Assembly (NCBI GenBank): GCA_021805275.1
Contig: JAJZFQ010000074.1
Span: 1-17,350, forward strand
Origin: Pseudomonadota bacterium
GTDB taxonomy: Bacteria; Pseudomonadota; Gammaproteobacteria; Steroidobacterales; Steroidobacteraceae
Direction: 5' to 3'
Length of the DNA stretch: 17,350 nucleotides
Shown here: positions 7,030 through 14,480 of the stretch, piece by piece
Layout of the letters: every line of letters starts with the position of its first letter
Numbering within the stretch: the stretch's first letter is position 1
Translations under genes and position numbers: made by a program
The notes under the pieces: generated by a model
What the model was told of the DNA's origin: nothing
The model's database searches: none
What the model saw: only the letters and a program-made list of their open reading frames with translations

Positions 7030-7121
7030 GCGGGTACTCCGAGCATGAGGGTGTGCGGAATGTTACCGTAGGTCGGTGTCGCGGGTGCCAATTGTCATGA
7101 GGTTCGGGCACACTTGTCCGA
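7030..7121. promoter_or_regulatory. Divergent intergenic control region with near-palindrome TGNCAATTGNCA
   Basis: Ninety-two bases separate the pigment operon (minus) from the ABC-transporter operon (plus). Positions 7086-7097 read TGCCAATTGTCA, a near-perfect inverted repeat around CAATTG. Its two halves give -35-like hexamers facing opposite ways (TTGTCA on plus, TTGGCA on minus). The matching -10 boxes are weak: TAACAT on the minus strand is 20 bases away, and nothing clear is seen on plus. It may be a shared operator or paired promoters. No good Shine-Dalgarno is seen before the plus-strand ATG at 7122. Confidence 0.4.
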
Positions 7122-8837
7122 ATGAGCACCGAACGGCTGCCGATCTCCGTTCTGCGCCGCCGCTTCGTGCCCGGGCGCTGGGACGTGGTCGCCTTCGTGC
7201 TGATGGCCGTGGCGCTGGTCTACCTGGCACACGCCGCCTATGCGCTCACCCGGCCGCTCGCGCACCTGCAGTCCGAGCCGATCTCCCTCAGTCCCTGGGC
7301 GCTGCCGGATTACGCCGCGCAGACTGCGCTGCGCATGCTGCTGGCGATGGGCGCCTCGCTGGTGTTCACCTTCACCTACGCGACGCTCGCGGCCAAGAGC
7401 CGCCGGGCCGCCGCGGTGTTGGTGCCGCTGCTCGACATCCTGCAATCGGTGCCCATCCTCGGGTTCTCCTTCACCATCGTCTTCTTCCTCTCGCTCACCC
7501 CCGGGCGGGTGGCCGGCGCGGAGCTCGCCGCGGTCTTCCTGGTGTTCACCAGCCAGGCGTGGAACATGGCCTTCAGCTTCTATCACTCCCTGCGCAGCAT
7601 CCCCAGCGAGCTCGACGAGGCGGCGCGCGCTTTTCACCTCGGCCCGTGGATGCGCTTCTGGCGCCTGGAGGTGCCGTTCGCGATGCCGGCGCTCATCTGG
7701 AACATGATGATGTCGATGTCGGGCGGCTGGTTCTTCGTCGTGGCCGCCGAGGCGATCAGCGTCGGACACACCACCGTGACGCTGCCGGGGATCGGCTCGT
7801 ACATCGCCCGGGCGGTCGCCGAGCGCAACCTGGGGGCGATCGGCTGGGCGATCGGGGCGATGTCGGTGGTGATCCTGCTCTACGATCAGCTGCTGTTCCG
7901 TCCGCTGATCGGCAGCGCGGACTGGTTTCGCCTCGAGCAGGAGGTCGGACTCACCCCGACGCACTCCTGGGCGCTCACCATGATGCGCCGCTCGCGCCTG
8001 CTCGGACTCGCCACGGGGGCCTTCTCCCGGCTGCTGCGCCTGGGATTCACCCGCGGGGCGGCCCCGGCCCGCGCACGGGCGCACCGGTACAGCCGCTGGA
8101 AGGAGGTGCTGTGGTACGGCGCGCTGCTTGCGGTGGTGGGGCTGCTCGCCTGGCTCACCGGCAACTACATCCGCGCGCATGCCTCGATGCACACGGTGCT
8201 GCACGTGGCCGGGCTCGGCCTGCTGACGCTGCTGCGGGTGGTGGTGCTGATCGGGCTGGCGAGCGTGGTGTGGGTGCCGATCGGGGTGCTCATCGGGATC
8301 CGCCCGCGCCTGGCCGCCGCGGTGCAGCCGGTGGCGCAGTTCCTGGCGGCCTTCCCGGTGAACCTGCTCTTCCCGGTGGCCGTCTCGGGCATCGTCGCGT
8401 TCCGGCTGAACCCGAACATCTGGTTGAGCCCGCTGATGATCCTCGGCACCCAGTGGTACATCCTGTTCAACGTGATCGCCGGGGCGTCCTCGCTGCCGAC
8501 GGAGCTGAAACAGGTTGGCAGCAACCTCGGGGTGCGCGGTTGGCTGTGGTGGCGGCGCATCGCCCTGCCGGCGGTGTTCCCGTTCTACATCACCGGGGCG
8601 ATCACCGCGGCCGGCGGCTCGTGGAACGCCAGCATCGTCTCGGAGGTGGCCGACTGGGGCAACAAGCACTTGGCGGCCGCCGGCCTCGGGGCCTACATCG
8701 CCGATGCGACCCGCAACGGCAATTTCGCCGACACGGTGCTCGGCATCGTGGTCATGAGCCTGTTCGTCGTGATCATCAACCGCTCGGTGTGGCGTCCGCT
8801 GTATGCTCGCGCCGAGCGCAAGTACCGCATGAGCTGA
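7122..8837 (+). CDS. Fused twin-domain ABC transporter permease, NitT/TauT type
   Basis: The 571-residue membrane protein holds two binding-protein-dependent permease domains in one chain. Each domain carries the cytoplasmic EAA loop that docks on the ATPase: ELDEAARAFHLGPWMRFWRL (163-182) and ELKQVGSNLGVRGWLWWRR (461-479). Hydrophobic segments flank both, and a linker of charged residues (about 285-328) joins the halves. Permeases of nitrate, sulfonate, taurine and bicarbonate uptake are usually single-domain and dimerise; here the dimer is pre-fused. The substrate cannot be read, and no binding protein lies nearby. The next gene, 7 nt on, is the ATPase. The ATG at 7122 is the first sensible start; a strong Shine-Dalgarno is lacking. 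Confidence 0.9.
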   Translation: MSTERLPISVLRRRFVPGRWDVVAFVLMAVALVYLAHAAYALTRPLAHLQSEPISLSPWALPDYAAQTALRMLLAMGASLVFTFTYATLAAKSRRAAAVLVPLLDILQSVPILGFSFTIVFFLSLTPGRVAGAELAAVFLVFTSQAWNMAFSFYHSLRSIPSELDEAARAFHLGPWMRFWRLEVPFAMPALIWNMMMSMSGGWFFVVAAEAISVGHTTVTLPGIGSYIARAVAERNLGAIGWAIGAMSVVILLYDQLLFRPLIGSADWFRLEQEVGLTPTHSWALTMMRRSRLLGLATGAFSRLLRLGFTRGAAPARARAHRYSRWKEVLWYGALLAVVGLLAWLTGNYIRAHASMHTVLHVAGLGLLTLLRVVVLIGLASVVWVPIGVLIGIRPRLAAAVQPVAQFLAAFPVNLLFPVAVSGIVAFRLNPNIWLSPLMILGTQWYILFNVIAGASSLPTELKQVGSNLGVRGWLWWRRIALPAVFPFYITGAITAAGGSWNASIVSEVADWGNKHLAAAGLGAYIADATRNGNFADTVLGIVVMSLFVVIINRSVWRPLYARAERKYRMS

Positions 8838-8844
8838 GCCGCCG

Positions 8845-10173
8845 ATGAACGTCGCCGCGCATTCCGTTCCCGCCAGCGTCCCGCTGCTCGAGGTGCAGAG
8901 CCTCGGCAAGAGTTTCTTCAAGCCCGACGGCGATGCGCTGGTGGTGCTCGAGGAGGTGAACCTGGCGCTCGGGCGCGGGGAGATCGTGGGGCTGCTGGGG
9001 CGCTCCGGCTCGGGCAAATCAACACTGCTGCGCCTGATCGCCGGGCTCGATGCACCGTCCCGCGGCGCGGTGCGCTACATGGGCGCCCGGGTCGAAGGGC
9101 CGGCGCCCGGGATCTCCATGGTGTTCCAGGGGTTCGCGCTGTTTCCCTGGCTGACGGTGCTCGGCAACGTACAGCTCGGGCTCGAGGCGATAGGTCTGCC
9201 CGAGGCCGCGCTGCGCAAGCGCTCGCTGGCGGCGATCGACCTGATCGGCCTCGACGGGTACGAGTCAGCCTATCCGCGCGAGCTGTCCGGCGGGATGCGT
9301 CAGCGCGTCGGCTTCGCCCGCGCGCTGGTGGTGCACCCGAACATCCTGCTGATGGACGAGCCGTTCTCGGCGCTCGATGTGCTTACCGCCGAGACTCTGC
9401 GCAACGATTTCCTCGACCTGTGGGGGCGCGGGGAGCTGCCGATCGGGGCGGTGCTGCTGGTGACGCACAATATCGAGGAGGCGGTGCAGATGTGCGACCG
9501 GCTCCTCATCTTCTCGACCCACCCGGGGCGGGTGGTGAGCGAGATCCGGGTCGATCTGCCCCAGCCGCGCGAGTCGTTCGATCCGCAGGTGCGCGCGCTC
9601 GTCGACCGGGTGTACGTGGAGATGACCGCCCGGCCGCGCCAGAGCCGCGAGGGCGCCCGCGCCGAGCGGCCGGTCATGGCCGGCATGGGCACGCCGCTCG
9701 AGCACGTCTCGACGAACCTGCTGGCCGGCCTGCTCGAGGCGGTGAGCGAGCCGCCCTATGGCGGGCGCGCCGATCTGCCCGCGATCGCCCACGCGCTGCA
9801 CATGGAGGGCGATGACCTCTTTCCGGTGGCCGAGACGCTGCAGCTGCTGCGCTTGGCGGACGTCGAGGGCGGGGACATCCGCCTGACCGAGGCGGGCCTC
9901 GCTTTCGCCCGCTCGGACACCGATGAGCGCAAGGCGCTGTTCGCCCGGCACCTGATGGCGCACGTGCCGCTCGCCGCGCACGTGCGCCGCGTGCTCGATG
10001 AGCGCAGCAGCCACCGCGCGCCCAAGAGCCGCTTCCTCGATGAGCTCGAGGACCATATGGCCGAGCAGGCCGCCGAGCAGTCGCTGCGCGCGGTGATCAG
10101 CTGGGGCCGCTACGCGGAGATCTTCGCCTACGACGACCAGCGTCAGGTGTTCTCGCTGGAGAACCCGGCGTGA
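8845..10173 (+). CDS. ABC transporter ATPase with extra C-terminal domain
   Basis: Residues 13-260 form a NitT/TauT-type nucleotide-binding domain: Walker A GRSGSGKS (52-59), Q-loop Gln95 in VFQGF, signature LSGGM (147-151), Walker B ILLMDEP (167-173), and switch His208. Residues about 285-435 are an extra domain that resembles the AAA-associated C-terminal domain found on a subset of these ATPases. It is mostly helical, with a winged-helix-like look, and may sense a ligand or regulate the pump. The total of 442 residues exceeds the usual 250-270 because of this tail. It would power the fused permease encoded 7 nt upstream. Its stop overlaps the response-regulator start (GTGA at 10170-10173), tying transport to signalling. 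Confidence 0.9.
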   Translation: MNVAAHSVPASVPLLEVQSLGKSFFKPDGDALVVLEEVNLALGRGEIVGLLGRSGSGKSTLLRLIAGLDAPSRGAVRYMGARVEGPAPGISMVFQGFALFPWLTVLGNVQLGLEAIGLPEAALRKRSLAAIDLIGLDGYESAYPRELSGGMRQRVGFARALVVHPNILLMDEPFSALDVLTAETLRNDFLDLWGRGELPIGAVLLVTHNIEEAVQMCDRLLIFSTHPGRVVSEIRVDLPQPRESFDPQVRALVDRVYVEMTARPRQSREGARAERPVMAGMGTPLEHVSTNLLAGLLEAVSEPPYGGRADLPAIAHALHMEGDDLFPVAETLQLLRLADVEGGDIRLTEAGLAFARSDTDERKALFARHLMAHVPLAAHVRRVLDERSSHRAPKSRFLDELEDHMAEQAAEQSLRAVISWGRYAEIFAYDDQRQVFSLENPA

Positions 10174-10865
10174 GCGCCCCGGAGGAAGCCCGTACCCGCC
10201 TGCTCATCGTCGATGACGATGCGGAGCTGGTGGCGATGCTGCGCGAGTACCTCGAGCCGGAGGGCTTCGCCGCCGAGAGCGCCGAGAACGGCCAGACAGC
10301 CCTCGAGCGGCTCGCCCGCGGCGGCATCGACTTCGTGGTGCTCGACGTGATGCTGCCGGGGCTCACCGGCTTCGAGGTGCTGCGCCGGCTGCGCGCCACG
10401 AGCCGCGTGCCGGTGCTGATGCTCACCGCGCGGGGCGAGGAGATCGATCGGGTGGTGGGCCTGGAGATGGGCGCGGACGACTACCTCGCCAAGCCGTTCA
10501 GTGCGCGCGAGCTCGTGGCGCGGGTGCGCGCGGTGCTGCGCCGCATGGCCGACACCGGCGCCGATGGCGTGCTCGGCTTCGGCGCACTCAAACTCGACAG
10601 CCGCGCGCACCGCGCGCAGCTGGACGGGCAGGACCTGGAGCTCACCAGCGCGGAGCTGCGCATCCTGGAGCTGCTGATGCAGGCCGACACGCGCACCGTG
10701 AGCCGCGAGGAGCTGATGCTGCAGGCACTCGGGCGGCGGCTGCTGCCCACCGACCGTAGCCTCGACACCCACGTGAGCAACCTGCGGCGCAAGCTCGCGC
10801 GCCTGACCGAGCGCATCAGCATCCAGGGGGTGCGCGGGGCCGGCTACGCCCTGACGCAGCGCTGA
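10170..10865 (+). CDS. OmpR-family two-component response regulator
   Basis: The 231 residues comprise a receiver domain (10-125) and a winged-helix DNA-binding domain (about 135-230). The receiver shows the acidic pair DDD (15-17), the phosphoacceptor Asp59 in VLDVMLPG, Thr86, and Lys108 in AKPF. The output domain has the OmpR/CpxR pattern SLDTHVSNLRRKL and ends in GVRGAGYAL. It would be phosphorylated by the kinase encoded 7 nt downstream and bind DNA, possibly at its own operon. The start is GTG at 10170, overlapping the ATPase stop, with GGAG at 10158-10161 and an 8-nt spacer. CpxR-like is the nearest well-known type, but the signal is unknown. Confidence 0.94.
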   Translation: MSAPEEARTRLLIVDDDAELVAMLREYLEPEGFAAESAENGQTALERLARGGIDFVVLDVMLPGLTGFEVLRRLRATSRVPVLMLTARGEEIDRVVGLEMGADDYLAKPFSARELVARVRAVLRRMADTGADGVLGFGALKLDSRAHRAQLDGQDLELTSAELRILELLMQADTRTVSREELMLQALGRRLLPTDRSLDTHVSNLRRKLARLTERISIQGVRGAGYALTQR

Positions 10866-10872
10866 GGACCGC

Positions 10873-12249
10873 ATGCATTCGCTTTTTTGGCGGATTTTCT
10901 GGTCGTTCTGGCTGGCCATCGCACTGATCCTCGTCGGCACGGTGACCGCGGCGGTGGACGAGGCGATCCAGCACCGCGAGCAGATGCCCTGGGTGCAGCG
11001 CGGGCATCTGTTCCAGCAGGCCGCCCAGGCCTTCGAGGGCGGCGGGCCGCCGGGGCTCGAGCACTGGGAGCAGGGACTCCTCGGCGGGCCGTACTACGGG
11101 CGCACCTTCGTCATCGGTCCCGACGGGCGAGATCTGCTCGGGCGCCACGTGCCTTCGCTGCTCAGGGGCTTTCTCACGCCGGGGAGCCGGCCGGCGCACG
11201 GGGAGCCCCCGCCGATCGGCGGGGCGCTGGTGCTGACGCGGCCCGACGGGCGGATGTACCAGGTGGTGGTGACCGAGCTGCAGCGCCATCCGTTGCTGTT
11301 CTTCGGGGCGCTCGGGCTGCCCGGGGTCGCGGGCACGACGCTCGCCGTGGCCCTCGTGGTGAGCACGCTCATCTGTTTCCTGCTGGCGCGCTACCTGGTC
11401 GGGCCCATCGACCGGCTGCGTCAGGCGGCGCGCACCGTGGCAGCCGGCAATCTCGGCGTGCGCGTCGGCCCCGGGATGAAGGGGAGGCACGATGACCTGG
11501 CGCGGCTCGCCGCCGACTTCGATGCCATGGCCGAGCGGGTGCAGGGCCTGCTCGAATCCAAGCAGCAGCTGCTGCGCGACGTCTCGCACGAGCTGCGCTC
11601 GCCGCTGACGCGGCTGCAGCTCTCCCTCGCGCTCGCGTTGCGCCACGAGGAGCTGCCGCGCCAGTTCGAGCGCATCGGTCGCGAGGCCGACCGGCTCGAG
11701 CAACTCATCGCACGCATCCTCAAGCTCGCGCGCCTGGAGCGCCCTGCCGCGGAGTTCGCCGGGGAGACGGTCGGCATCGATGCGCTGCTCGGGCAGATCG
11801 CCGCCGACGTCGGCATCGAGGCCGAGACGCGCGGCGGGCGCATCGCCGTTGCGAGCGAGTCGGGACTCGCGCTGCGGGGTGATCCGGAGCTGCTGCGCAG
11901 CGCATTCGAGAACGTCATCCGCAACGCGGTGCGCTACGGGGCCCCGGGCACCGAGGTGGCGGTCGAGGCACGTCGCGCGGCGATGGAGCCGGGCGGGACG
12001 GGGGCGATCGAGATCCGGGTGCGCGACCATGGCCCGGGGGTGCCGGCGAAGGACCTGGAGGCGATCTTCGAGCCATTCTACCGCGTCGATGCGGCGCGCC
12101 ATCGCGCCGTGGGCGGGGAGGGCCTGGGTCTTGCGATTGCGGCACGGGCCATCGGGCTGCATGGCGGACGGATCACGGCGTGCAACGCCGAGGGCGGGGG
12201 GCTGGTGGTGACGATGTGCCTGCCGGCCGGCGCAGCGCCGCCCGCCTGA
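10873..12249 (+). CDS. CpxA-like membrane sensor histidine kinase
   Basis: The 458 residues are laid out as TM1 (about 5-28), a periplasmic sensor loop of about 120 residues, TM2 (about 152-172), HAMP (about 173-226), dimerisation/phosphoacceptor helix with His239 in DVSHELRSPLTRL, and the ATP-binding domain. The latter has the N-box around Asn351 (NVIRNAVRY), G1 DHGPGV (385-390), F-box FEPFYR (399-404), and G2 GEGLGLAI (415-422). All catalytic boxes are intact. The periplasmic loop is Gly/Pro-rich and gives no clue to the ligand. A GAGGA ribosome site (10864-10868) precedes the ATG. It pairs with the response regulator just upstream and is the last gene of the transporter-signalling operon. 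Confidence 0.93.
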   Translation: MHSLFWRIFWSFWLAIALILVGTVTAAVDEAIQHREQMPWVQRGHLFQQAAQAFEGGGPPGLEHWEQGLLGGPYYGRTFVIGPDGRDLLGRHVPSLLRGFLTPGSRPAHGEPPPIGGALVLTRPDGRMYQVVVTELQRHPLLFFGALGLPGVAGTTLAVALVVSTLICFLLARYLVGPIDRLRQAARTVAAGNLGVRVGPGMKGRHDDLARLAADFDAMAERVQGLLESKQQLLRDVSHELRSPLTRLQLSLALALRHEELPRQFERIGREADRLEQLIARILKLARLERPAAEFAGETVGIDALLGQIAADVGIEAETRGGRIAVASESGLALRGDPELLRSAFENVIRNAVRYGAPGTEVAVEARRAAMEPGGTGAIEIRVRDHGPGVPAKDLEAIFEPFYRVDAARHRAVGGEGLGLAIAARAIGLHGGRITACNAEGGGLVVTMCLPAGAAPPA

Positions 12250-12264
12250 GTGCTCCCTGGCGGG

Positions 12265-12294
12265 CGGGCGAGGCTTTCCGCTACCATGGTGCGC
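12265..12294 (+). promoter_or_regulatory. Candidate promoter with TACCAT before the small membrane-protein gene
   Basis: GGCTTTCCGCTACCATGG (12272-12289) resembles GAGCTTTTCCACTACAATCGG ahead of the ClC gene. If TACCAT (12282-12287) is a -10, transcription would begin close to the ATG at 12295, implying a leaderless message. No convincing -35 is seen. Confidence 0.3.
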
Positions 12295-12588
12295 ATGAAA
12301 ATCGTCGTTCTGATCGGCGCCGCGGTGGCGCTGTGCGTGGGTGTCGCGGTGTTTGCGCTGCACTTCGAGCTGGATGTGCGCACGCAGGCGTATCACGAGC
12401 TCACCGAGCTGCGCGGGCAGACCCGCACCGACCTCGACCGGCACCGCATTACGCCGGGCCGCGCCACGGCGGAGGAGCGCCGGCTGCACCAGGCAAGCAT
12501 CGAGCTCGATCAGAACAATGTCCGCGGTGCGCAGCAGCTGCTCGATGGCGTGAAAGCCGCACTCGCGGCGCACTCGCGCGCCGCCTGA
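12295..12588 (+). CDS. Small single-TM protein, unknown function
   Basis: The 97 residues begin MKIVVLIGAAVALCVGVAVF, a membrane anchor or signal peptide, followed by a charged helical tail rich in Glu, Arg, Gln and Leu that could form a coiled coil (about residues 30-90). I do not recognise a family. Codon use is typical of the neighbours and the reading frame is clean. The frame is open back to the kinase stop (GTG at 12250), and a second ATG nine bases earlier (12286, giving MVRMK) is possible; the later ATG was chosen because the protein then starts directly with a normal anchor. No good Shine-Dalgarno is visible. It sits between the sensor kinase and the ClC gene, each with a promoter-like box before it, so it may be a separate transcription unit. 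Confidence 0.6.
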   Translation: MKIVVLIGAAVALCVGVAVFALHFELDVRTQAYHELTELRGQTRTDLDRHRITPGRATAEERRLHQASIELDQNNVRGAQQLLDGVKAALAAHSRAA

Positions 12589-12616
12589 GCGGTCTCGACC
12601 GGCGCATCCGCGTGGC

Positions 12617-12645
12617 GGGGCCGGGAGCTTTTCCACTACAATCGG
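12617..12645 (+). promoter_or_regulatory. Candidate promoter with TACAAT before the ClC gene
   Basis: TACAAT at 12637-12642 is a near-consensus -10 in an AT-richer patch (CTTTTCCACTACAATC) of an otherwise GC-rich gap. It lies 25 nt before the ATG at 12668. No clear -35 is visible. It fits a start of transcription around 12649. Confidence 0.45.
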
Positions 12646-12667
12646 TCGATCGACGCACCGCGCAGGG

Positions 12668-14245
12668 ATGCGGTGCGCGTTGCAGCTGAGCGACGTGTCC
12701 GACCCGCCACCCTCCAAGCCGATCCAGCAGTCTCTTCTGCCGAACGGACCGGTCGAGACCGAGGCCGCGCCGCAGGACGCCTCGCCGCCAGCGTCTCCGA
12801 CCTCGACTCCAGAGGCGCCCGAACCGCTGGTGCCACTGGATGCCCCTGCGGTGCACTTGCCGCTGGGCGCGATGGCCCGGCGGTTGGAGCGGCGGGTCAG
12901 CACCCGCACGCGACGGCTGTTCCTGCAGGTCGGGCTGCCGTGGGGTGCCGCGCTGCTCGTCGGCCTGACTTCGGTGCTGTACGCGCGCTGGAGCACGGAG
13001 GCCTACAACGTGTTCCGCAGTTGGATCGACGGACGTGAGTGGCTTGCATTCATCCTGACGCCGGGGCTGACGGTGCTGGCCGTGTACTGCACGCGGCGCT
13101 GGTTTTATGGCGCCGAGGGCAGCGGCATCCCGCAGGTCATCGCGGCGCTGCATGCGCCGCGCGAGGCTGAAGACAGACTGATGAAGCACCTGTTCGGGCT
13201 GCGCATCATTCTCGGCAAGCTCGGCGTGTCACTGCTCGGTTTTTTGGGTGGGCTGTCGATCGGCCGCGAGGGCCCGACGGTGCACATCGGTGCGGCTGTC
13301 ATGGTCGAGACGCGCCGGTTCTATCCGCGCCGCAGCATCAATCTGGAGCGCCGGCTGCTGCTGGCCGGCGCCGCCGCGGGTCTCTCGGGCGCTTTCAACA
13401 CGCCGCTCGCCGGGGTGATCTTCGCCATCGAGGAGTTGGCACGCGACTTCGAGACCCGCACCAACGGCACGATGATCACGGCGGTGGTGTTCGCCGGTCT
13501 GACCTCCCTCGCCCTGGCGGGCAATTACCTGTACTTCGGCCAGTTGAACGTCAATACGCCCATCGGCCTGTCGTTCATCCTGCCGGTGGTGCTGGCGGCG
13601 GTGCTGTGCGGGGTGCTGGGCGCGACCTTCAACTACGCGCTGCTGCACTGGCAGGAGTGGATGCCGCAGCGGATCCGCACCTTTCGGCTCGGCCGCCCGC
13701 TGTGGTTCGCGTTCGCCTGCGGACTGGCAGTCGCGGCCATCGGGGTCGCCAGCCGCGGTCAGACCTGGGGTAGCGGCTACGACCAGGCACGCGAGCTGCT
13801 GCACGGCACCGCCCCGCTCAGTCAGGCGTTCGCCGTGACCAAGTGCGTGAGCCTGGTGATCAGCTACTACGCAGGCATGCCGGGGGGACTGTTCTCCCCC
13901 TCGCTGGCGATCGGCGCGGGTATCGCGCAGTGGGTGCACGCGGCGTTTGCCTGGACCTCGATGGCCTCGGTGATCGCGCTGTGCATGACAGGCTATCTCG
14001 CGGCCGTCACCCAGTCGCCTATCACCTCCTTCGTGATTGTGATGGAGATGACCAACGGCAGCGCCATGGTCATCCCGATGATGGCGGTGGCGCTGATTGC
14101 GGCGCGGATCTCGGGCCTGTTCACCCCGCCGCTCTACCAGGCGCTCGCCGAGAGCCGCTACTTCCACTACCAGCCGCCGCCCGAGAGCGCCCCAGGGCGG
14201 GCCAGTGCCGCGGCTGCATCGGACGGGCTGCGGCCGGTGGCCTGA
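12668..14245 (+). CDS. ClC-family chloride/proton antiporter
   Basis: The 525-residue membrane protein has all ClC signature loops: GSGIPQV (151-157), GREGPTV (199-205) with gating Glu201, FAIEE (252-256) matching the internal proton glutamate of the E. coli exchanger, GGLFSPSL (406-413), and the pore tyrosine candidate Tyr490 in PPLYQA. Retaining both glutamates argues for a chloride/proton exchanger rather than a channel. It has no CBS domains. Residues 1 to about 80 form an unusual Pro/Glu/Ser-rich, probably disordered cytoplasmic extension before the first helix. The start is uncertain: the ATG at 12668 has its purine stretch (AGGG) directly abutting it, and GTG at 12695 is an alternative. 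Likely roles are acid resistance or ion balance. Confidence 0.93.
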   Translation: MRCALQLSDVSDPPPSKPIQQSLLPNGPVETEAAPQDASPPASPTSTPEAPEPLVPLDAPAVHLPLGAMARRLERRVSTRTRRLFLQVGLPWGAALLVGLTSVLYARWSTEAYNVFRSWIDGREWLAFILTPGLTVLAVYCTRRWFYGAEGSGIPQVIAALHAPREAEDRLMKHLFGLRIILGKLGVSLLGFLGGLSIGREGPTVHIGAAVMVETRRFYPRRSINLERRLLLAGAAAGLSGAFNTPLAGVIFAIEELARDFETRTNGTMITAVVFAGLTSLALAGNYLYFGQLNVNTPIGLSFILPVVLAAVLCGVLGATFNYALLHWQEWMPQRIRTFRLGRPLWFAFACGLAVAAIGVASRGQTWGSGYDQARELLHGTAPLSQAFAVTKCVSLVISYYAGMPGGLFSPSLAIGAGIAQWVHAAFAWTSMASVIALCMTGYLAAVTQSPITSFVIVMEMTNGSAMVIPMMAVALIAARISGLFTPPLYQALAESRYFHYQPPPESAPGRASAAAASDGLRPVA

Positions 14246-14379
14246 TGAGCGCAGACGCTGGAAGCGAACATGCGCCGGTGGCGCGGAGTGGGCGAACGGC
14301 GGCCGCGGGGAGTTCGCGCCAGAGCGGGCCGCAGGGACCGTACCGGCTCAACAGGCGGTTGCGCGGCCGCGAGGACTGA
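14245..14379 (+). CDS. Possible 44-residue ORF coupled to ClC
   Basis: An ATG at 14245 shares its A with the ClC stop (TGATG), and the frame stays open for 44 codons. The product is hydrophilic, rich in Ser, Gly and Arg, and ends in RLNRRLRGRED. There is no recognisable domain. The overlap is what translational coupling looks like, but such an ORF could arise by chance in GC-rich DNA, and it may simply be the 3' leader to the terminator. Confidence 0.3.
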   Translation: MSADAGSEHAPVARSGRTAAAGSSRQSGPQGPYRLNRRLRGRED

Positions 14380-14411
14380 TCGGCGGGCCGTCTCGCACCG
14401 GGTCCTGAGAG

Positions 14412-14427
14412 CGCCCTCACGAGGGCG
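14412..14427 (+). terminator. Terminator-like hairpin after the ClC gene
   Basis: CGCCCT (14412-14417) and AGGGCG (14422-14427) form a 6-bp stem with a CACG loop, followed by ATTT. It lies between the plus-strand ClC gene and the minus-strand broken gene ending at 14481, so it could serve both. The T run is short, so termination strength is uncertain. Confidence 0.5.
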
Positions 14428-14480
14428 ATTTGCAGCGCAGCACACGGTTGAATGGCTTGCCGGCGCTGCGGCCGCCCCGA

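Noticed and set aside
5117..7048. Long plus-strand open frame opposite the halogenase-like gene
   Set aside because: Low-complexity Arg/Ala translation with no motif, antisense to a gene with intact FAD and halogenase signatures.
7095..9017. 640-codon minus-strand frame opposite the ABC permease
   Set aside because: His/Arg/Gln-rich shadow translation; the plus strand has EAA loops and membrane segments.
10816..12996. 726-codon minus-strand frame opposite the sensor kinase
   Set aside because: Shadow of a kinase with all catalytic boxes; it also spans two intergenic regions without any family feature.
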